Part shown: one piece after another, positions 52,211 through 61,161 of the stretch
How positions within the stretch are numbered: position 1 is the stretch's first letter
How the letters are laid out: each line of letters opens with the position of its first letter
Assembly: GCF_003860525.1 (NCBI RefSeq)
Contig: NZ_CP034161.1
Location: forward strand, 2,976,001-3,040,000
Length of the DNA stretch: 64,000 nt
Source: Epilithonimonas vandammei
GTDB lineage: Bacteria > Bacteroidota > Bacteroidia > Flavobacteriales > Weeksellaceae
Direction of reading: 5' to 3'
Translations under genes and position numbers: made by a program
Notes under the pieces: model-generated
The model's database searches: none
What the model was told of the DNA's origin: nothing
The model's input: only the letters and a program-made list of their open reading frames with translations

Positions 52211-52627
52211 ATGATACGACTAATAAAGACTATACCCGTATTTCCTGTTCGAAATATTGATAAAGCAGTTATGTTTTACAAAGCCCAATTTGGTTTTGAT
52301 TGCCGACATAAGGAAACAACTTTTGCAATATTAATTAGGGATGGTATAGAATTGCATTTATGGGCTTCTTGTAATAATAACTGGAAATGGAAAAATATTT
52401 TTTTATTTCTCAAACCGATTAGTAGCGGAACAGAAAGTTTTTTGGCAGGTACACACAGTTGTAGAATTGAAGTATAAAGCATTGACGAACTGTATAAAGA
52501 GCTAAAGGAAAAAAAGGTACTACATAATGAAGAAACCGAAATAGAAGTCACCTACTACGGGACAAGAGAATTTTCAACATTAGACTTACACGGAAGTTTG
52601 CTAACCTTTTACGAAAATATAGAGTAG
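52211..52627 (+). pseudogene. VOC/bleomycin-resistance-like gene with internal stop
   Basis: The frame 52211-52627 encodes about 138 codons of a glyoxalase/bleomycin-resistance (VOC) protein: 'IPVFPVRNIDKAVMFYKAQFGFDC' at the start and 'SIDELYKELKEKK ... TYYGTREFSTLDLHGSLLTFYENIE' at the end. A single in-frame TAA at 52475-52477 interrupts it after 'CRIEV', where similar proteins usually carry a residue before the 'I.ELY' helix. Everything else is intact, so it is a recent nonsense mutation, or a read-through product. VOC members near ars genes can act on organoarsenicals; not proven here. Confidence 0.75.
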
Positions 52628-52665
52628 AAACAAACAGTCAGATAGAGTTGTTTTTCATTTTTTAT

Positions 52666-52705
52666 ATTTAAGTAATTGCTTAAATAAGCAAATTTACTAT
52701 ATTTG
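52666..52705 (+). promoter_or_regulatory. Promoter and operator of the mercury operon
   Basis: Palindrome ATTTAAG / CTTAAAT (52666-52685, 6-bp spacer) overlaps the expected -33 zone. TATATTTG (52698-52705) is a perfect -7 box only 4 bp before the ATG at 52710, so the mRNA should be leaderless. Confidence 0.65.
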
Positions 52706-52709
52706 CACT

Positions 52710-53084
52710 ATGGATAATACTTCGTGCATAAGACAAAAGGCAGACATTAAACAAATTAATCGCTGTAAAGAACGAGTTTCAGAACTCCACGGTTCGTTTG
52801 ACTATTTGTCTAACGGACTTGAATTGGCGGGAAACAATGTAAGGTTGAAAATTCTGTTTCTTCTTTATGAAGAAAAACGACTTTGTGTTTGTGATTTAAG
52901 CGATATTCTTGGTATGACAATTTCAGCAATTTCTCAGCACTTGCGAAAACTCAAAGACCGAAAGCTTATTGAAACCGAAAGAGAGGCACAAACCATTTTT
53001 TATTCATTGACCAAAGAGTATGAAAAAATGCTGGAACCATTTTTTAAAGTACTCGATGATAACAAAATTTTAGAAACAATATGA
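52710..53084 (+). CDS. ArsR/SmtB-family metalloregulator of merTP
   Basis: 124 residues. N-terminus with Cys (SCIRQKADIKQINRCKERV), then HTH 'NNVRLKILFLLYEEKRLCVCDLSDILGMTISAISQHLRKLKDRKLI', where 'LCVCDL' is the metal-binding Cys pair of the ArsR alpha-3 site. It overlaps merTP by 4 bp. In place of MerR it appears to control mercury transport, as in several Bacteroidota mer loci. It is probably autorepressed through the palindrome at 52666-52685. Confidence 0.88.
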   Translation: MDNTSCIRQKADIKQINRCKERVSELHGSFDYLSNGLELAGNNVRLKILFLLYEEKRLCVCDLSDILGMTISAISQHLRKLKDRKLIETEREAQTIFYSLTKEYEKMLEPFFKVLDDNKILETI

Positions 53085-53683
53085 AAACGGACAACAAACT
53101 AATCGGGACTGGACTTTTGACAGCAATTGCAGCTTCATTGTGTTGTATTACACCAGTGTTGGCTCTAATAGCAGGAACAAGCGGACTTGCTTCAACTTTT
53201 TCTTGGCTCGAACCTTTCCGACCATATTTTATCGGTTTAACAATTTTAGTGCTTGGTTTTGCTTGGTATCAAAAGTTGAAACCACAAAAGAAAATTGACT
53301 GTAAATGTGAAACAACTGAAAAACCAAATTTTATGCAAACAAAATCATTTTTAGGAATTATTACCATTATGACGGCTTTACTTTTATCATTTCCAATTTA
53401 TGCCCACATCTTTTTTCCAAAGACTGAAAGTAAAGCAATTATTACCCAAACTTTAAAACTTCGAAAAGTTGAGTTTACAATTAAAGGAATGACTTGTTCA
53501 GGTTGTGAACACCACGTTAAAACGGAAGTTAGTAAACTAAAAGGAATTGTGGAAGTTGTGGTTTCTTATGAGAAAGGCAATGCCATTGTTAAGTTTGACA
53601 ACAAACAAACAAGTATTATAGAAATTGAAAAAGCTATCAATTCGACAGGTTATAAATCAATAAAAAGTAAAATTATATCATAA
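53081..53683 (+). CDS. merTP: Mercuric transport fusion protein MerTP
   Basis: 200 residues. The MerT part has three hydrophobic helices with the first carrying the Cys pair 'LCCITPVLAL'; a loop Cys pair 'DCKCE' follows. The C-terminal 70 residues are a MerP/HMA domain 'VEFTIKGMTCSGCEHHVKTEVSKLKGI'. It takes up Hg(II) into the cytoplasm. No mercuric reductase (merA) lies nearby in the window, which is odd, because uptake without reduction is harmful. It overlaps the next start by 1 bp. Confidence 0.93.
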   Translation: MKTDNKLIGTGLLTAIAASLCCITPVLALIAGTSGLASTFSWLEPFRPYFIGLTILVLGFAWYQKLKPQKKIDCKCETTEKPNFMQTKSFLGIITIMTALLLSFPIYAHIFFPKTESKAIITQTLKLRKVEFTIKGMTCSGCEHHVKTEVSKLKGIVEVVVSYEKGNAIVKFDNKQTSIIEIEKAINSTGYKSIKSKIIS

Positions 53684-53889
53684 TGGAAATTAAATTACAA
53701 TCAGTAATAACTTGTCCAAACTGCGGATACAAAAAAGAGGAAACAATGCCGACAGATGCTTGCCAATATTTTTATGAATGTGAAAATTGCAAGACGAGAT
53801 TAAAACCATTGCAAGGCGATTGTTGTGTGTATTGCAGTTACGGGACTGTTCCTTGTCCTCCAATACAACAAGACAAAAAATGCTGTTGA
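53683..53889 (+). CDS. GDCCVxC-domain small protein
   Basis: 68 residues with 'CPNCGYKKEETMPTDACQYFYECENCKTRLKPLQGDCCVYCSYGTVPCPP'. The GDCCVxC motif (in some bacteria with selenocysteine) is typical of small mercury-operon proteins of unknown mechanism. Ten or more Cys suggest metal binding, perhaps capture of Hg(II) arriving through MerTP. It begins inside the merTP stop codon. Confidence 0.9.
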   Translation: MEIKLQSVITCPNCGYKKEETMPTDACQYFYECENCKTRLKPLQGDCCVYCSYGTVPCPPIQQDKKCC

Positions 53890-53972
53890 CAAACTGGAAG
53901 CAACCTCGTCCGAGAGAATGCAGATTTCTCTGGATATTTAATAAATAATTGGATATGTTTTGGTGAAAATAA

Positions 53973-54386
53973 ATGACAATGACTGAATTAGAAAATGTTT
54001 TACAACAAAGAAATATAAAGCCCACAGCAATGCGTTTGTTGGTAGTAGAAAAATTATTGAAACAACAATATGCGGTAAGCCATAAAGAGTTGGCAGAACA
54101 GTTTGAAAAAGCAGATAGTGTTACCTTATTCAGAACACTCAAAATATTTCTGGAACACAAACTTATCCACACCATTGATGATGGAAGTGGGGTGGTAAAA
54201 TATGCACTTTGTCAATCCGGATGTAATTGCGATTTATCAGAACTACACACACATTTTTATTGTACCGACTGTAAACATACTTTTTGTCTTACCGAAACTG
54301 AAATTCCAAACATCAAAATTCCCCAAAACTTCAAATTAGAAGGTGCTAATTTGGTCCTAAAAGGTAAATGCGACCGTTGTAGCTAA
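53973..54386 (+). CDS. Fur-family transcriptional repressor (Zur-like)
   Basis: 137 residues. N-terminal winged helix (LQQRNIKPTAMRLLVVEKLLKQQYAVSHKELAEQFEKADSVTLFRTLKIFLEHKLIH), then a dimerisation domain with 'HTHFYCTDCKHTFCLTE' and a terminal 'KGKCDRC', two CxxC pairs that form the structural zinc site. It lies directly before the zinc/cobalt/copper export genes, so it probably responds to zinc or a related metal. It is separated from merTP genes by 83 bp. Confidence 0.88.
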   Translation: MTMTELENVLQQRNIKPTAMRLLVVEKLLKQQYAVSHKELAEQFEKADSVTLFRTLKIFLEHKLIHTIDDGSGVVKYALCQSGCNCDLSELHTHFYCTDCKHTFCLTETEIPNIKIPQNFKLEGANLVLKGKCDRCS

Positions 54387-54429
54387 TATCCTTTTCAACT
54401 TTGCAATTCGATTGCACTAAAATATTTTT

Positions 54430-54437
54430 TATATTTG
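54430..54437 (+). promoter_or_regulatory. -7 box of the metal efflux operon
   Basis: TATATTTG, a perfect match to TAnnTTTG, ends 7 bp before the ATG of the Cys-rich protein at 54445. The transcript leader would be only a few bases. Confidence 0.55.
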
Positions 54438-54444
54438 CAGTCTG

Positions 54445-54771
54445 ATGAAAATATTTGTAATCCTATTCAGTATCTATTTTTTGGCATTATCCGTAATGCC
54501 CTGTACTGATGCGTGCGATATAAATATAAGCAATTCTTCAAAATCAGAATTTACTAAAATCTCCAACGACCAAACGAACTGCAAAGATGTGTGCAGCCCT
54601 TTTTGTTCTTGCGCCAGTTGTCATACCGTTGTAAATTTTACGTTTCAAACGTTCAAAATAAGCGAGACAAAGCCGAGTTTCGGCAAACAGCAAAAATTCC
54701 CACTTTGGGCTTTCACTTTCATTTCCAATTACCACGGAAACATTTGGCAACCGCCAAAGATTAATGCTTAA
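54445..54771 (+). CDS. Small exported Cys-rich protein (DUF6660-like)
   Basis: 108 residues. A signal peptide (FVILFSIYFLALSVMPC) is followed by 'TDACD ... NCKDVCSPFCSCASCHTVV', six Cys and one His in a short span, then a beta-like tail. Proteins of this type (DUF6660) regularly precede CusA/CzcA genes in Bacteroidota. It probably binds metal in the periplasm. First gene of the efflux operon; about 150 bp separate it from the pump gene. Confidence 0.7.
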   Translation: MKIFVILFSIYFLALSVMPCTDACDINISNSSKSEFTKISNDQTNCKDVCSPFCSCASCHTVVNFTFQTFKISETKPSFGKQQKFPLWAFTFISNYHGNIWQPPKINA

Positions 54772-54923
54772 TATTTTTTAGCAAATGCATTTATAGGTGG
54801 GGCGTTTGGCATTTCCTCCACTAATAAAGAAGCGTACTATCTAAGTCGTGCATTTAGCTGTTCTTTTTGCAATATACAGAAAGAACTTATATCCACTATT
54901 ATTAATCATTAATCAAATGAATT

Positions 54924-57900
54924 GTGTTAGACAGTATCATAAAATTCAGTATTAAAAACAAGCTTGTCATTGGAATAATGACCTTGTTACTTATCATTTG
55001 GGGAAGTTGGAGTATTACCAAATTACCCATTGATGCCGTACCCGATATTACTAATAATCAGGTGCAAATAATTACGGTTTGCCCTACATTGGCAGGGCAA
55101 GAAGTAGAACAATTAGTAACCTTCCCTATTGAGCAAAGCATTGCCAATATTCCAGATATTGAAGAAACAAGGAGTATTTCAAGATTTGGCTTATCGGTAA
55201 TTACAGTAGTATTTAAAGATAAAGTAGACATTTATTTTGCCCGTCAGTTGATCAGTGAAAAGCTCAAGCAGGCAGCAGAGGAAATTCCGGAAGGTATTGG
55301 CAAGCCAGAACTTGCACCAGTAAGTACCGGATTGGGAGAAGTCTATCAATACATCATCCATCCGAAAAAAGGCAGTGAAAAAAAATACAATGCAAAAGAC
55401 CTACGCACAATGCAGGATTGGATTGTAGCTCGTCAGCTTTTCGGTACACCCGGAATTGCCGAAGTAAATAGTTTTGGTGGCGAACTGAAACAATATGAAG
55501 TAGCAGTAAATCCCAATCGCTTAAAAGCTATGGGGGTAAGTGTTACCGACATTTTTACCGCATTAGAAAAAAACAATCAAAATACTGGTGGTGCATATAT
55601 CGACAAAAAACCAAACGCTTATTTCATCCGAGGTATCGGTTTGGTAACTTCATTGGATGATGTCAAAAATATCAGTGTAAAAAAAGATGGAGGCAGTATT
55701 CCCATTTTTATAAAAGACGTAGCAGATGTACGTTTTGGAAATGCGGTAAGATATGGAGCAATGACCTACAATGGCGAAGTGGATGCCGTAGGTGGTGTAG
55801 TGATGATGCTTAAGGGGTCAAACAGCAACGAGGTTGTTAACCGTATCAAAGAAAAGTTGCCGGTTATTCAAAAATCTTTGCCTAATGATATTATTATAGA
55901 GCCTTACTTGGACAGAACAGATCTTGTCGGGAGGGCAATTGATACTGTAGAAAAAAATCTTATTGAAGGAGCATTGATCGTTATTTTCGTTCTGGTTTTA
56001 TTTTTAGGAAACTTGAGAGCAGGACTGATCGTAGCGTCTGCCATTCCATTATCATTACTCTTTGCTTTGGGAATGATGAATGTTTTTGGAGTGAGTGCCA
56101 ATTTGATGAGTTTGGGAGCAATAGATTTTGGATTAATTGTAGATGGTGCGGTAATTATTGTAGAAGCCACATTGCATCATTTAGGTTTAAGGAAATCTAC
56201 ACAAAGGCTCACACAGCAAGAAATGGATAATGAAGTATTTACCTCAGCTTCCAAAATTCGTAATAGTGCCGCATTTGGCGAAATCATTATTTTAATCGTT
56301 TACATTCCTATCCTTACGTTGGTTGGTGTTGAAGGAAAAATGTTTCGGCCAATGGCACAAACAGTAGGTTTTGCCATATTTGGAGCATTGATATTATCTC
56401 TAACCTATATCCCGATGATGTGTGCTTTATTCCTATCTAAGAAGCCAGTACACAAAGAAACTATTTCAGATCGAATGATGAATTGGCTACAAAGAAAATA
56501 CCAGCCATTGTTAGAAAAAGCCATCAGAATAAAATATTGGCTAGTAGGTATAACCGTTGCCATATTTGCTTTTAGCCTTTTTTTATTCAGCCGAATGGGT
56601 GGCGAATTTATACCACAGTTACAGGAAGGAGATTTTGCCTTTCATTGCATTTTGCCACAAGGAAGTTCATTGAGCCAGAGTATAGAAACCTCAATGCAAG
56701 CTTCAAGAATTATTAAAGAATTTGACGAAGTAAAAATGGTAGTAGGCAAAACCGGAGCCGCAGAAGTACCAACCGACCCAATGCCACCTGAAGCGACAGA
56801 TTTAATGGTTATTTTAAAACCGCAAAGTGAATGGAAATCACATAGAACTTATGATGAATTAGCTGATGCTATTAATGAAAAACTGGAAGCAATACCTGGT
56901 GTATTTTTCGAAAAGAACCAGCCAATACAAATGCGTTTCAATGAGTTGATGACAGGTATTAGGCAAGATGTTGCAGTAAAAATATTTGGAGAAAATTTAG
57001 ATACGCTTGCCTTGAATGCTGATAAGGTTAGTAAGGTTATACAAACAGTAGAAGGCGCTACATCTCCACAAGTAGAACGTGTGAGTGGCTTACCGCAAAT
57101 AAATGTGGAATATGACCGTACTCGCTTAGCCAATTACGGAATAACAGTGGAAGATGTGAACAATGTGGTAAGCACTGCGTTTGCAGGTAAAAGCGCAGGT
57201 GTGGTTTTTGAGAACGAAAGAAGATTTGATTTGGTAGTTCGATTAGATAGTGTTTACAGAAGCAGTATTGAAGACGTAAACAATCTGATGATACCTACCT
57301 CCTCAGGCAATCAAATTCCGCTTTCGCAAGTAGCAACTATTGATTACAAATTAGGACCGGCACAGATAAGCCGTGAAGCAGGAAAACGTAGAATTGTAAT
57401 CGGATTCAACGTTGCAGATAGGGATGTACAAAGTGTGGTAGAAGAAATTCAGCAAAAATTAAATACACAGGTAAAATTACCACCGGGCTACTATTTCACG
57501 TATGGCGGTCAATTTGAAAACTTGCAGGAAGCCAGTAACCGATTAATGATAGCCGTTCCGGTTTCTTTGTTATTGATTTTTGTATTGCTTTATTTCACGT
57601 TCCGATCCTTTAAACAGGCAGGCTTAATATTTACAGCTATCCCAATGAGTGCGATCGGTGGTATATTGGCTTTATTGCTTCGTGGTATGCCGTTCAGCAT
57701 CAGTGCAGGAATTGGATTTATTGCTTTGTTTGGTGTAGCAGTGCTCAACGGAATTGTATTGATAGGCACTTTCAACCAATTAGAAAAAGAAGGTGTAAAA
57801 GATGTTTTCAAACGAGTAATAGAAGGAACTAAAATCCGACTGCGACCAGTATTGATGACAGCAACCGTAGCCAGTTTAGGATTTTTACCAATGGCATTGA

Positions 57901-59291
57901 GCAGTAGTGCGGGTGCAGAAGTACAAAAGCCTTTAGCCACAGTGGTAATTGGCGGATTAGTTACAGCAACATTCCTTACCCTGTTTGTACTGCCATTACT
58001 CTATATCATTTTCAATTCAAAAATTAAATTAAAAAGAAAACTTAAAGTGAAACCCATTACAACCATCATTGTTTTACTGGTATCATCAGTAGGTTTTACA
58101 GCAAACGCACAGACGAAAAATCTATCCACTGTTGATGAAGCGATAAACATTGCATTACAAAATAATCAAAGTATTAAAGCATCCGATTTGGACATTCAAT
58201 CATCCAAAGCTCTGAAGAAAACAGCAAATGAGCTTCCAAAATTAAATTTTGATGCACAATTAGGGCAATACAACAGTCCAAAATTCGATCAGTCGTATTC
58301 TATTTCACAAAATATTCCATTTCCTACACTTTTTAAGGCTCGAAAAGAGCTTATGCAAGAACAAATAAAAGGAAAAGAAATTTCAAAAGAATTATCCGTG
58401 AATGAAATGGCAAAGCAGATCAGAACTTTATATTATCAAATTGAATATTTAAAATATAATGAATCTGAATTAAGCAAGTTAGATAGTTTGTATCAAGATT
58501 TTATCCGAATTGCAACTGTTCGCTATAACGCAGGAGATATTAAAAAAATTGAAATTAATACAGCCGAAACGCAGAAAGGAGAAATTAATTTGTTGCTTCA
58601 GCAAAATACTGTTTTACTAGGGAACGCTTACAAGCAATTAAAAATCTTACTCAATACTCAAGATAATTTTGAAATTTCAATGGCTAAAAAATATGAACCG
58701 TTGAGAATAGAAACCATTGTAGATTCCACAACAATTTCGAGACATCCATCAATTCGAGCATTTTATCAAGAAATGGAAATTTTAGAAAAATCAAAAAAAG
58801 TAGAAAAATCAGAAGGTTTACCGGATTTTACTTTAGGATATACCAACCAATCATTGATCGGAATCCAAGATTTTAAAAATGGTGAACGTTATGCAAACTC
58901 TGGAACCCGTTTTAGTTACGTAAATATTGGTGTTGCAATTCCTTTAACTTTTGGAGCAACAAAAGCAAGAATACAATCTTTAGATTTTCAAAAACAGATG
59001 GCGGAAAGTAATGCAAAATTTCAGCAACAACAGATTTCTGCTCAATTGGCCAATACATTAAGTCAATATGAGCAAGATATTCGGCAGTATGAATACTATC
59101 GCAATCAAGCCATCCCTAACGCCGAAAAAATTGTGAAAGCAGCACAATTGGGGTATAGGACTGGTGAAATTAGCTATATGGAATACTTATTTGCCCTGCA
59201 AACCGCTACAAATATTCAACTAAAATCCTTAGAAGCCATTCAAAAAGTAAATGAATCGGTCATCAATATAAATGCATTAATAAACCAATAA
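54924..59291 (+). CDS. CusA/CzcA heavy-metal RND pump fused to a TolC-like protein
   Basis: 1455 residues. Residues 1-1030 are a heavy-metal-efflux RND transporter: 'LPIDAVPDITNNQVQIITVCPTLAGQEVEQLVTFPIE' and the transmembrane acidic segment 'GAIDFGLIVDGAVIIVE'. At 1042-1062 lies a signal-peptide-like helix ending TANA, then Q1063. Residues 1063-1455 are a complete TolC/OEP domain (LSTVDEAINIALQNNQSIKASDLDIQSSKA). The start is GTG at 54924; the nearby ATG at 54917 is out of frame. With CusB it exports Zn, Co, Cd or Cu; the metal cannot be chosen from sequence alone. Confidence 0.9.
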   Translation: MLDSIIKFSIKNKLVIGIMTLLLIIWGSWSITKLPIDAVPDITNNQVQIITVCPTLAGQEVEQLVTFPIEQSIANIPDIEETRSISRFGLSVITVVFKDKVDIYFARQLISEKLKQAAEEIPEGIGKPELAPVSTGLGEVYQYIIHPKKGSEKKYNAKDLRTMQDWIVARQLFGTPGIAEVNSFGGELKQYEVAVNPNRLKAMGVSVTDIFTALEKNNQNTGGAYIDKKPNAYFIRGIGLVTSLDDVKNISVKKDGGSIPIFIKDVADVRFGNAVRYGAMTYNGEVDAVGGVVMMLKGSNSNEVVNRIKEKLPVIQKSLPNDIIIEPYLDRTDLVGRAIDTVEKNLIEGALIVIFVLVLFLGNLRAGLIVASAIPLSLLFALGMMNVFGVSANLMSLGAIDFGLIVDGAVIIVEATLHHLGLRKSTQRLTQQEMDNEVFTSASKIRNSAAFGEIIILIVYIPILTLVGVEGKMFRPMAQTVGFAIFGALILSLTYIPMMCALFLSKKPVHKETISDRMMNWLQRKYQPLLEKAIRIKYWLVGITVAIFAFSLFLFSRMGGEFIPQLQEGDFAFHCILPQGSSLSQSIETSMQASRIIKEFDEVKMVVGKTGAAEVPTDPMPPEATDLMVILKPQSEWKSHRTYDELADAINEKLEAIPGVFFEKNQPIQMRFNELMTGIRQDVAVKIFGENLDTLALNADKVSKVIQTVEGATSPQVERVSGLPQINVEYDRTRLANYGITVEDVNNVVSTAFAGKSAGVVFENERRFDLVVRLDSVYRSSIEDVNNLMIPTSSGNQIPLSQVATIDYKLGPAQISREAGKRRIVIGFNVADRDVQSVVEEIQQKLNTQVKLPPGYYFTYGGQFENLQEASNRLMIAVPVSLLLIFVLLYFTFRSFKQAGLIFTAIPMSAIGGILALLLRGMPFSISAGIGFIALFGVAVLNGIVLIGTFNQLEKEGVKDVFKRVIEGTKIRLRPVLMTATVASLGFLPMALSSSAGAEVQKPLATVVIGGLVTATFLTLFVLPLLYIIFNSKIKLKRKLKVKPITTIIVLLVSSVGFTANAQTKNLSTVDEAINIALQNNQSIKASDLDIQSSKALKKTANELPKLNFDAQLGQYNSPKFDQSYSISQNIPFPTLFKARKELMQEQIKGKEISKELSVNEMAKQIRTLYYQIEYLKYNESELSKLDSLYQDFIRIATVRYNAGDIKKIEINTAETQKGEINLLLQQNTVLLGNAYKQLKILLNTQDNFEISMAKKYEPLRIETIVDSTTISRHPSIRAFYQEMEILEKSKKVEKSEGLPDFTLGYTNQSLIGIQDFKNGERYANSGTRFSYVNIGVAIPLTFGATKARIQSLDFQKQMAESNAKFQQQQISAQLANTLSQYEQDIRQYEYYRNQAIPNAEKIVKAAQLGYRTGEISYMEYLFALQTATNIQLKSLEAIQKVNESVININALINQ

Positions 59292-59292
59292 T

Positions 59293-60549
59293 ATGAAATT
59301 TTATAAACATATATTCATCTATTCAGCCTTAGCTATTTTTTTATGGAGTTGTGGTAATAATGAAAAGAAAAATGTAGAACCCGAAAAGCCTAATTCGGAA
59401 GCTAAAGAAAAACCTACAGAAGAAACTCCAACAATAGCAATGCTAACAGAGGAAGAAATGAAAATGGTTGGAATTACTTTGGGAACTTATGAAATGAAAG
59501 AACTTACTGCAACTATAAAAGCGAATGGAAATCTGCGTGTTCCTAATAACAGTAAAGCAGTAGTAACTTCTTTGTATGGTGGAATTATCAGAAGATTATC
59601 TGTACAAATTGGTGATTATATAAGAAAAGGACAAGTGGTAGCAACTATTTCAAATCCTGATTTTATAAGGCTTCAAGAACAATATCTTACGGTAAATAGT
59701 AGAATTACTTTTGCAGAACAGGAATATCGCAGGCAAAAGGAATTGTTTGATAATGATGCAGGTGCCAAAAAGAATTTACAAAGTTCGAGTACAGAATTAA
59801 ATTCGCTTCGTACCCAACGTGCTTCAATACAAAGACAACTACAATTAATGGGCATATCTCCTTCAAAAGTAAATAATGGTAATTTGCGTGATGGCTTAGT
59901 AATTGTTTCACCAATTAGTGGTTATGTGAGTAATGTTATCGCACAGATTGGAAGTTATGTAGATATTGCTTCACCAATTTTAGATGTGATTGACAACAAT
60001 TCACTTCATTTAGATTTACAAGTTTTTGAAAAAGATTTACCTAAAATAAAAGTTGGACAAGTAGTACACTTTTATCTAACGAATAATCCAGAAGCGGAGT
60101 ATGACGCAAAAGTGTACAGTATTGGTTCATCATTTTCAAACGATAACAAGACGATCTCTGTTCATTGTTCTGTAAATGGCAATAAAAAGGGTTTAATTGA
60201 CGGAATGAACATCACTGGTATTGTCAGTCTTAGCAATGTAACAACTCCAGCTGTACCCAATGATGCTATTGTAAATGCCGACGGAAAATATTATATTTTT
60301 GTGCAAACCGATAAAAAAGCAGAAGAGCATCACGAAGAAGAAAGCCATAAAGAAGATGAGGAAACTGAACATAAGGAAGATACAAGCAATATAAATTTTG
60401 AAAAAGTAGAAGTATTGAAAGGGGTATCTGATATGGGTTACACCGCAGTAACATTTGTAAATGAAATTCCTGCCAATGCAAAGATTGTAGTAAAAGGTGC
60501 GTTTTTCGTCAATGCAAAACTAAGCAATGCAGGTGGTCACGAACATTAA
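59293..60549 (+). CDS. RND periplasmic adaptor (CusB/CzcB type)
   Basis: 418 residues. Lipobox 'FLWSCGNN' (Cys about 20), lipoyl and barrel domains ('AVVTSLYGGIIRRLSVQIGDYIRKGQVVATISNPDFIRLQEQYL', 'LVIVSPISGYVSNVIAQIGSYVDIASPILDVIDNN'), and near the end a His/Glu-rich insert (HHEEESHKEDEETEHKED) that would bind divalent metal. It starts 1 bp after the pump gene. The insert argues for a zinc/cobalt/cadmium rather than a copper system. Confidence 0.92.
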   Translation: MKFYKHIFIYSALAIFLWSCGNNEKKNVEPEKPNSEAKEKPTEETPTIAMLTEEEMKMVGITLGTYEMKELTATIKANGNLRVPNNSKAVVTSLYGGIIRRLSVQIGDYIRKGQVVATISNPDFIRLQEQYLTVNSRITFAEQEYRRQKELFDNDAGAKKNLQSSSTELNSLRTQRASIQRQLQLMGISPSKVNNGNLRDGLVIVSPISGYVSNVIAQIGSYVDIASPILDVIDNNSLHLDLQVFEKDLPKIKVGQVVHFYLTNNPEAEYDAKVYSIGSSFSNDNKTISVHCSVNGNKKGLIDGMNITGIVSLSNVTTPAVPNDAIVNADGKYYIFVQTDKKAEEHHEEESHKEDEETEHKEDTSNINFEKVEVLKGVSDMGYTAVTFVNEIPANAKIVVKGAFFVNAKLSNAGGHEH

Positions 60550-60561
60550 AAATTGAACGCT

Positions 60562-61161
60562 ATGATTTGGTTAAAATTTTATTTGCCGGTGTATTTGGTG
60601 TTGTATATGATGGTAGCTTTTGTGCTGCCATCATACCGCACCTACAAGCAAACAGGTATCAATCCCGTAACTTTTGGCAAAACAGATAATGCACACGATT
60701 GTATCGGTTTTGTGATGAAGGTATTGATAGCATTGCTCTTCGTTGCGGTATTCATCTATTCGTTCAGCGATAAAATATATCAATATTTAGTGCCGATTTC
60801 TTATTTAATGAAAGACGTGTTTTTAATCATTGGATTAATTCTGATACACTTTTCATTACTATGGATTTCTGTAGCGCAATATCAAATGAGTAACAGTTGG
60901 CGCATTGGTATCGATGAAAATAATAAAACCGAATTAATCACAAAAGGATTATTCTCTTACAGCCGGAACCCGATTTTTTTAGGAATGATAATCAGTGTTG
61001 CAGGAATATTTTTTATACTACCCAATGCACTTACATTTTTCTTGATGCTTACTACCTATATCGTTATTCAAATTCAGATAAGATTAGAAGAAGAGTTTTT
61101 GGAAAAACAACACGGAGAACAATATTTAATTTATAAAAAAACAACTAAAAGACTACTCTAA
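60562..61161 (+). CDS. Isoprenylcysteine-carboxyl-methyltransferase-like membrane protein
   Basis: 199 residues from the ATG at 60562 (a TTG lies three codons upstream). Five or so membrane helices, and the C-terminal SAM-binding part of the ICMT/phospholipid methyltransferase family: 'ITKGLFSYSRNPIFLGMIISVAGIFF' (RNP motif) and 'RLEEEFLEKQHGEQYLIYKKTTKRLL'. Similar genes occur within czc/cad clusters; the substrate is unknown. Its stop overlaps the P-type ATPase start by 1 bp. Confidence 0.82.
   Translation: MIWLKFYLPVYLVLYMMVAFVLPSYRTYKQTGINPVTFGKTDNAHDCIGFVMKVLIALLFVAVFIYSFSDKIYQYLVPISYLMKDVFLIIGLILIHFSLLWISVAQYQMSNSWRIGIDENNKTELITKGLFSYSRNPIFLGMIISVAGIFFILPNALTFFLMLTTYIVIQIQIRLEEEFLEKQHGEQYLIYKKTTKRLL

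Noticed and set aside
54795..54815. GGGGCGTTTGGCATTTCC resembling units of the ICE operator array
   Set aside because: Only two imperfect units, out of 10-bp register with further copies, no -7 box at the fixed offset.
54911..54923. AATCAAATGA before the CusA gene, resembling the TetR box of the drug efflux operon
   Set aside because: Only 10 of 12 bases match, the right half is broken, and the gene belongs to a different cluster; chance is likely in AT-rich DNA.
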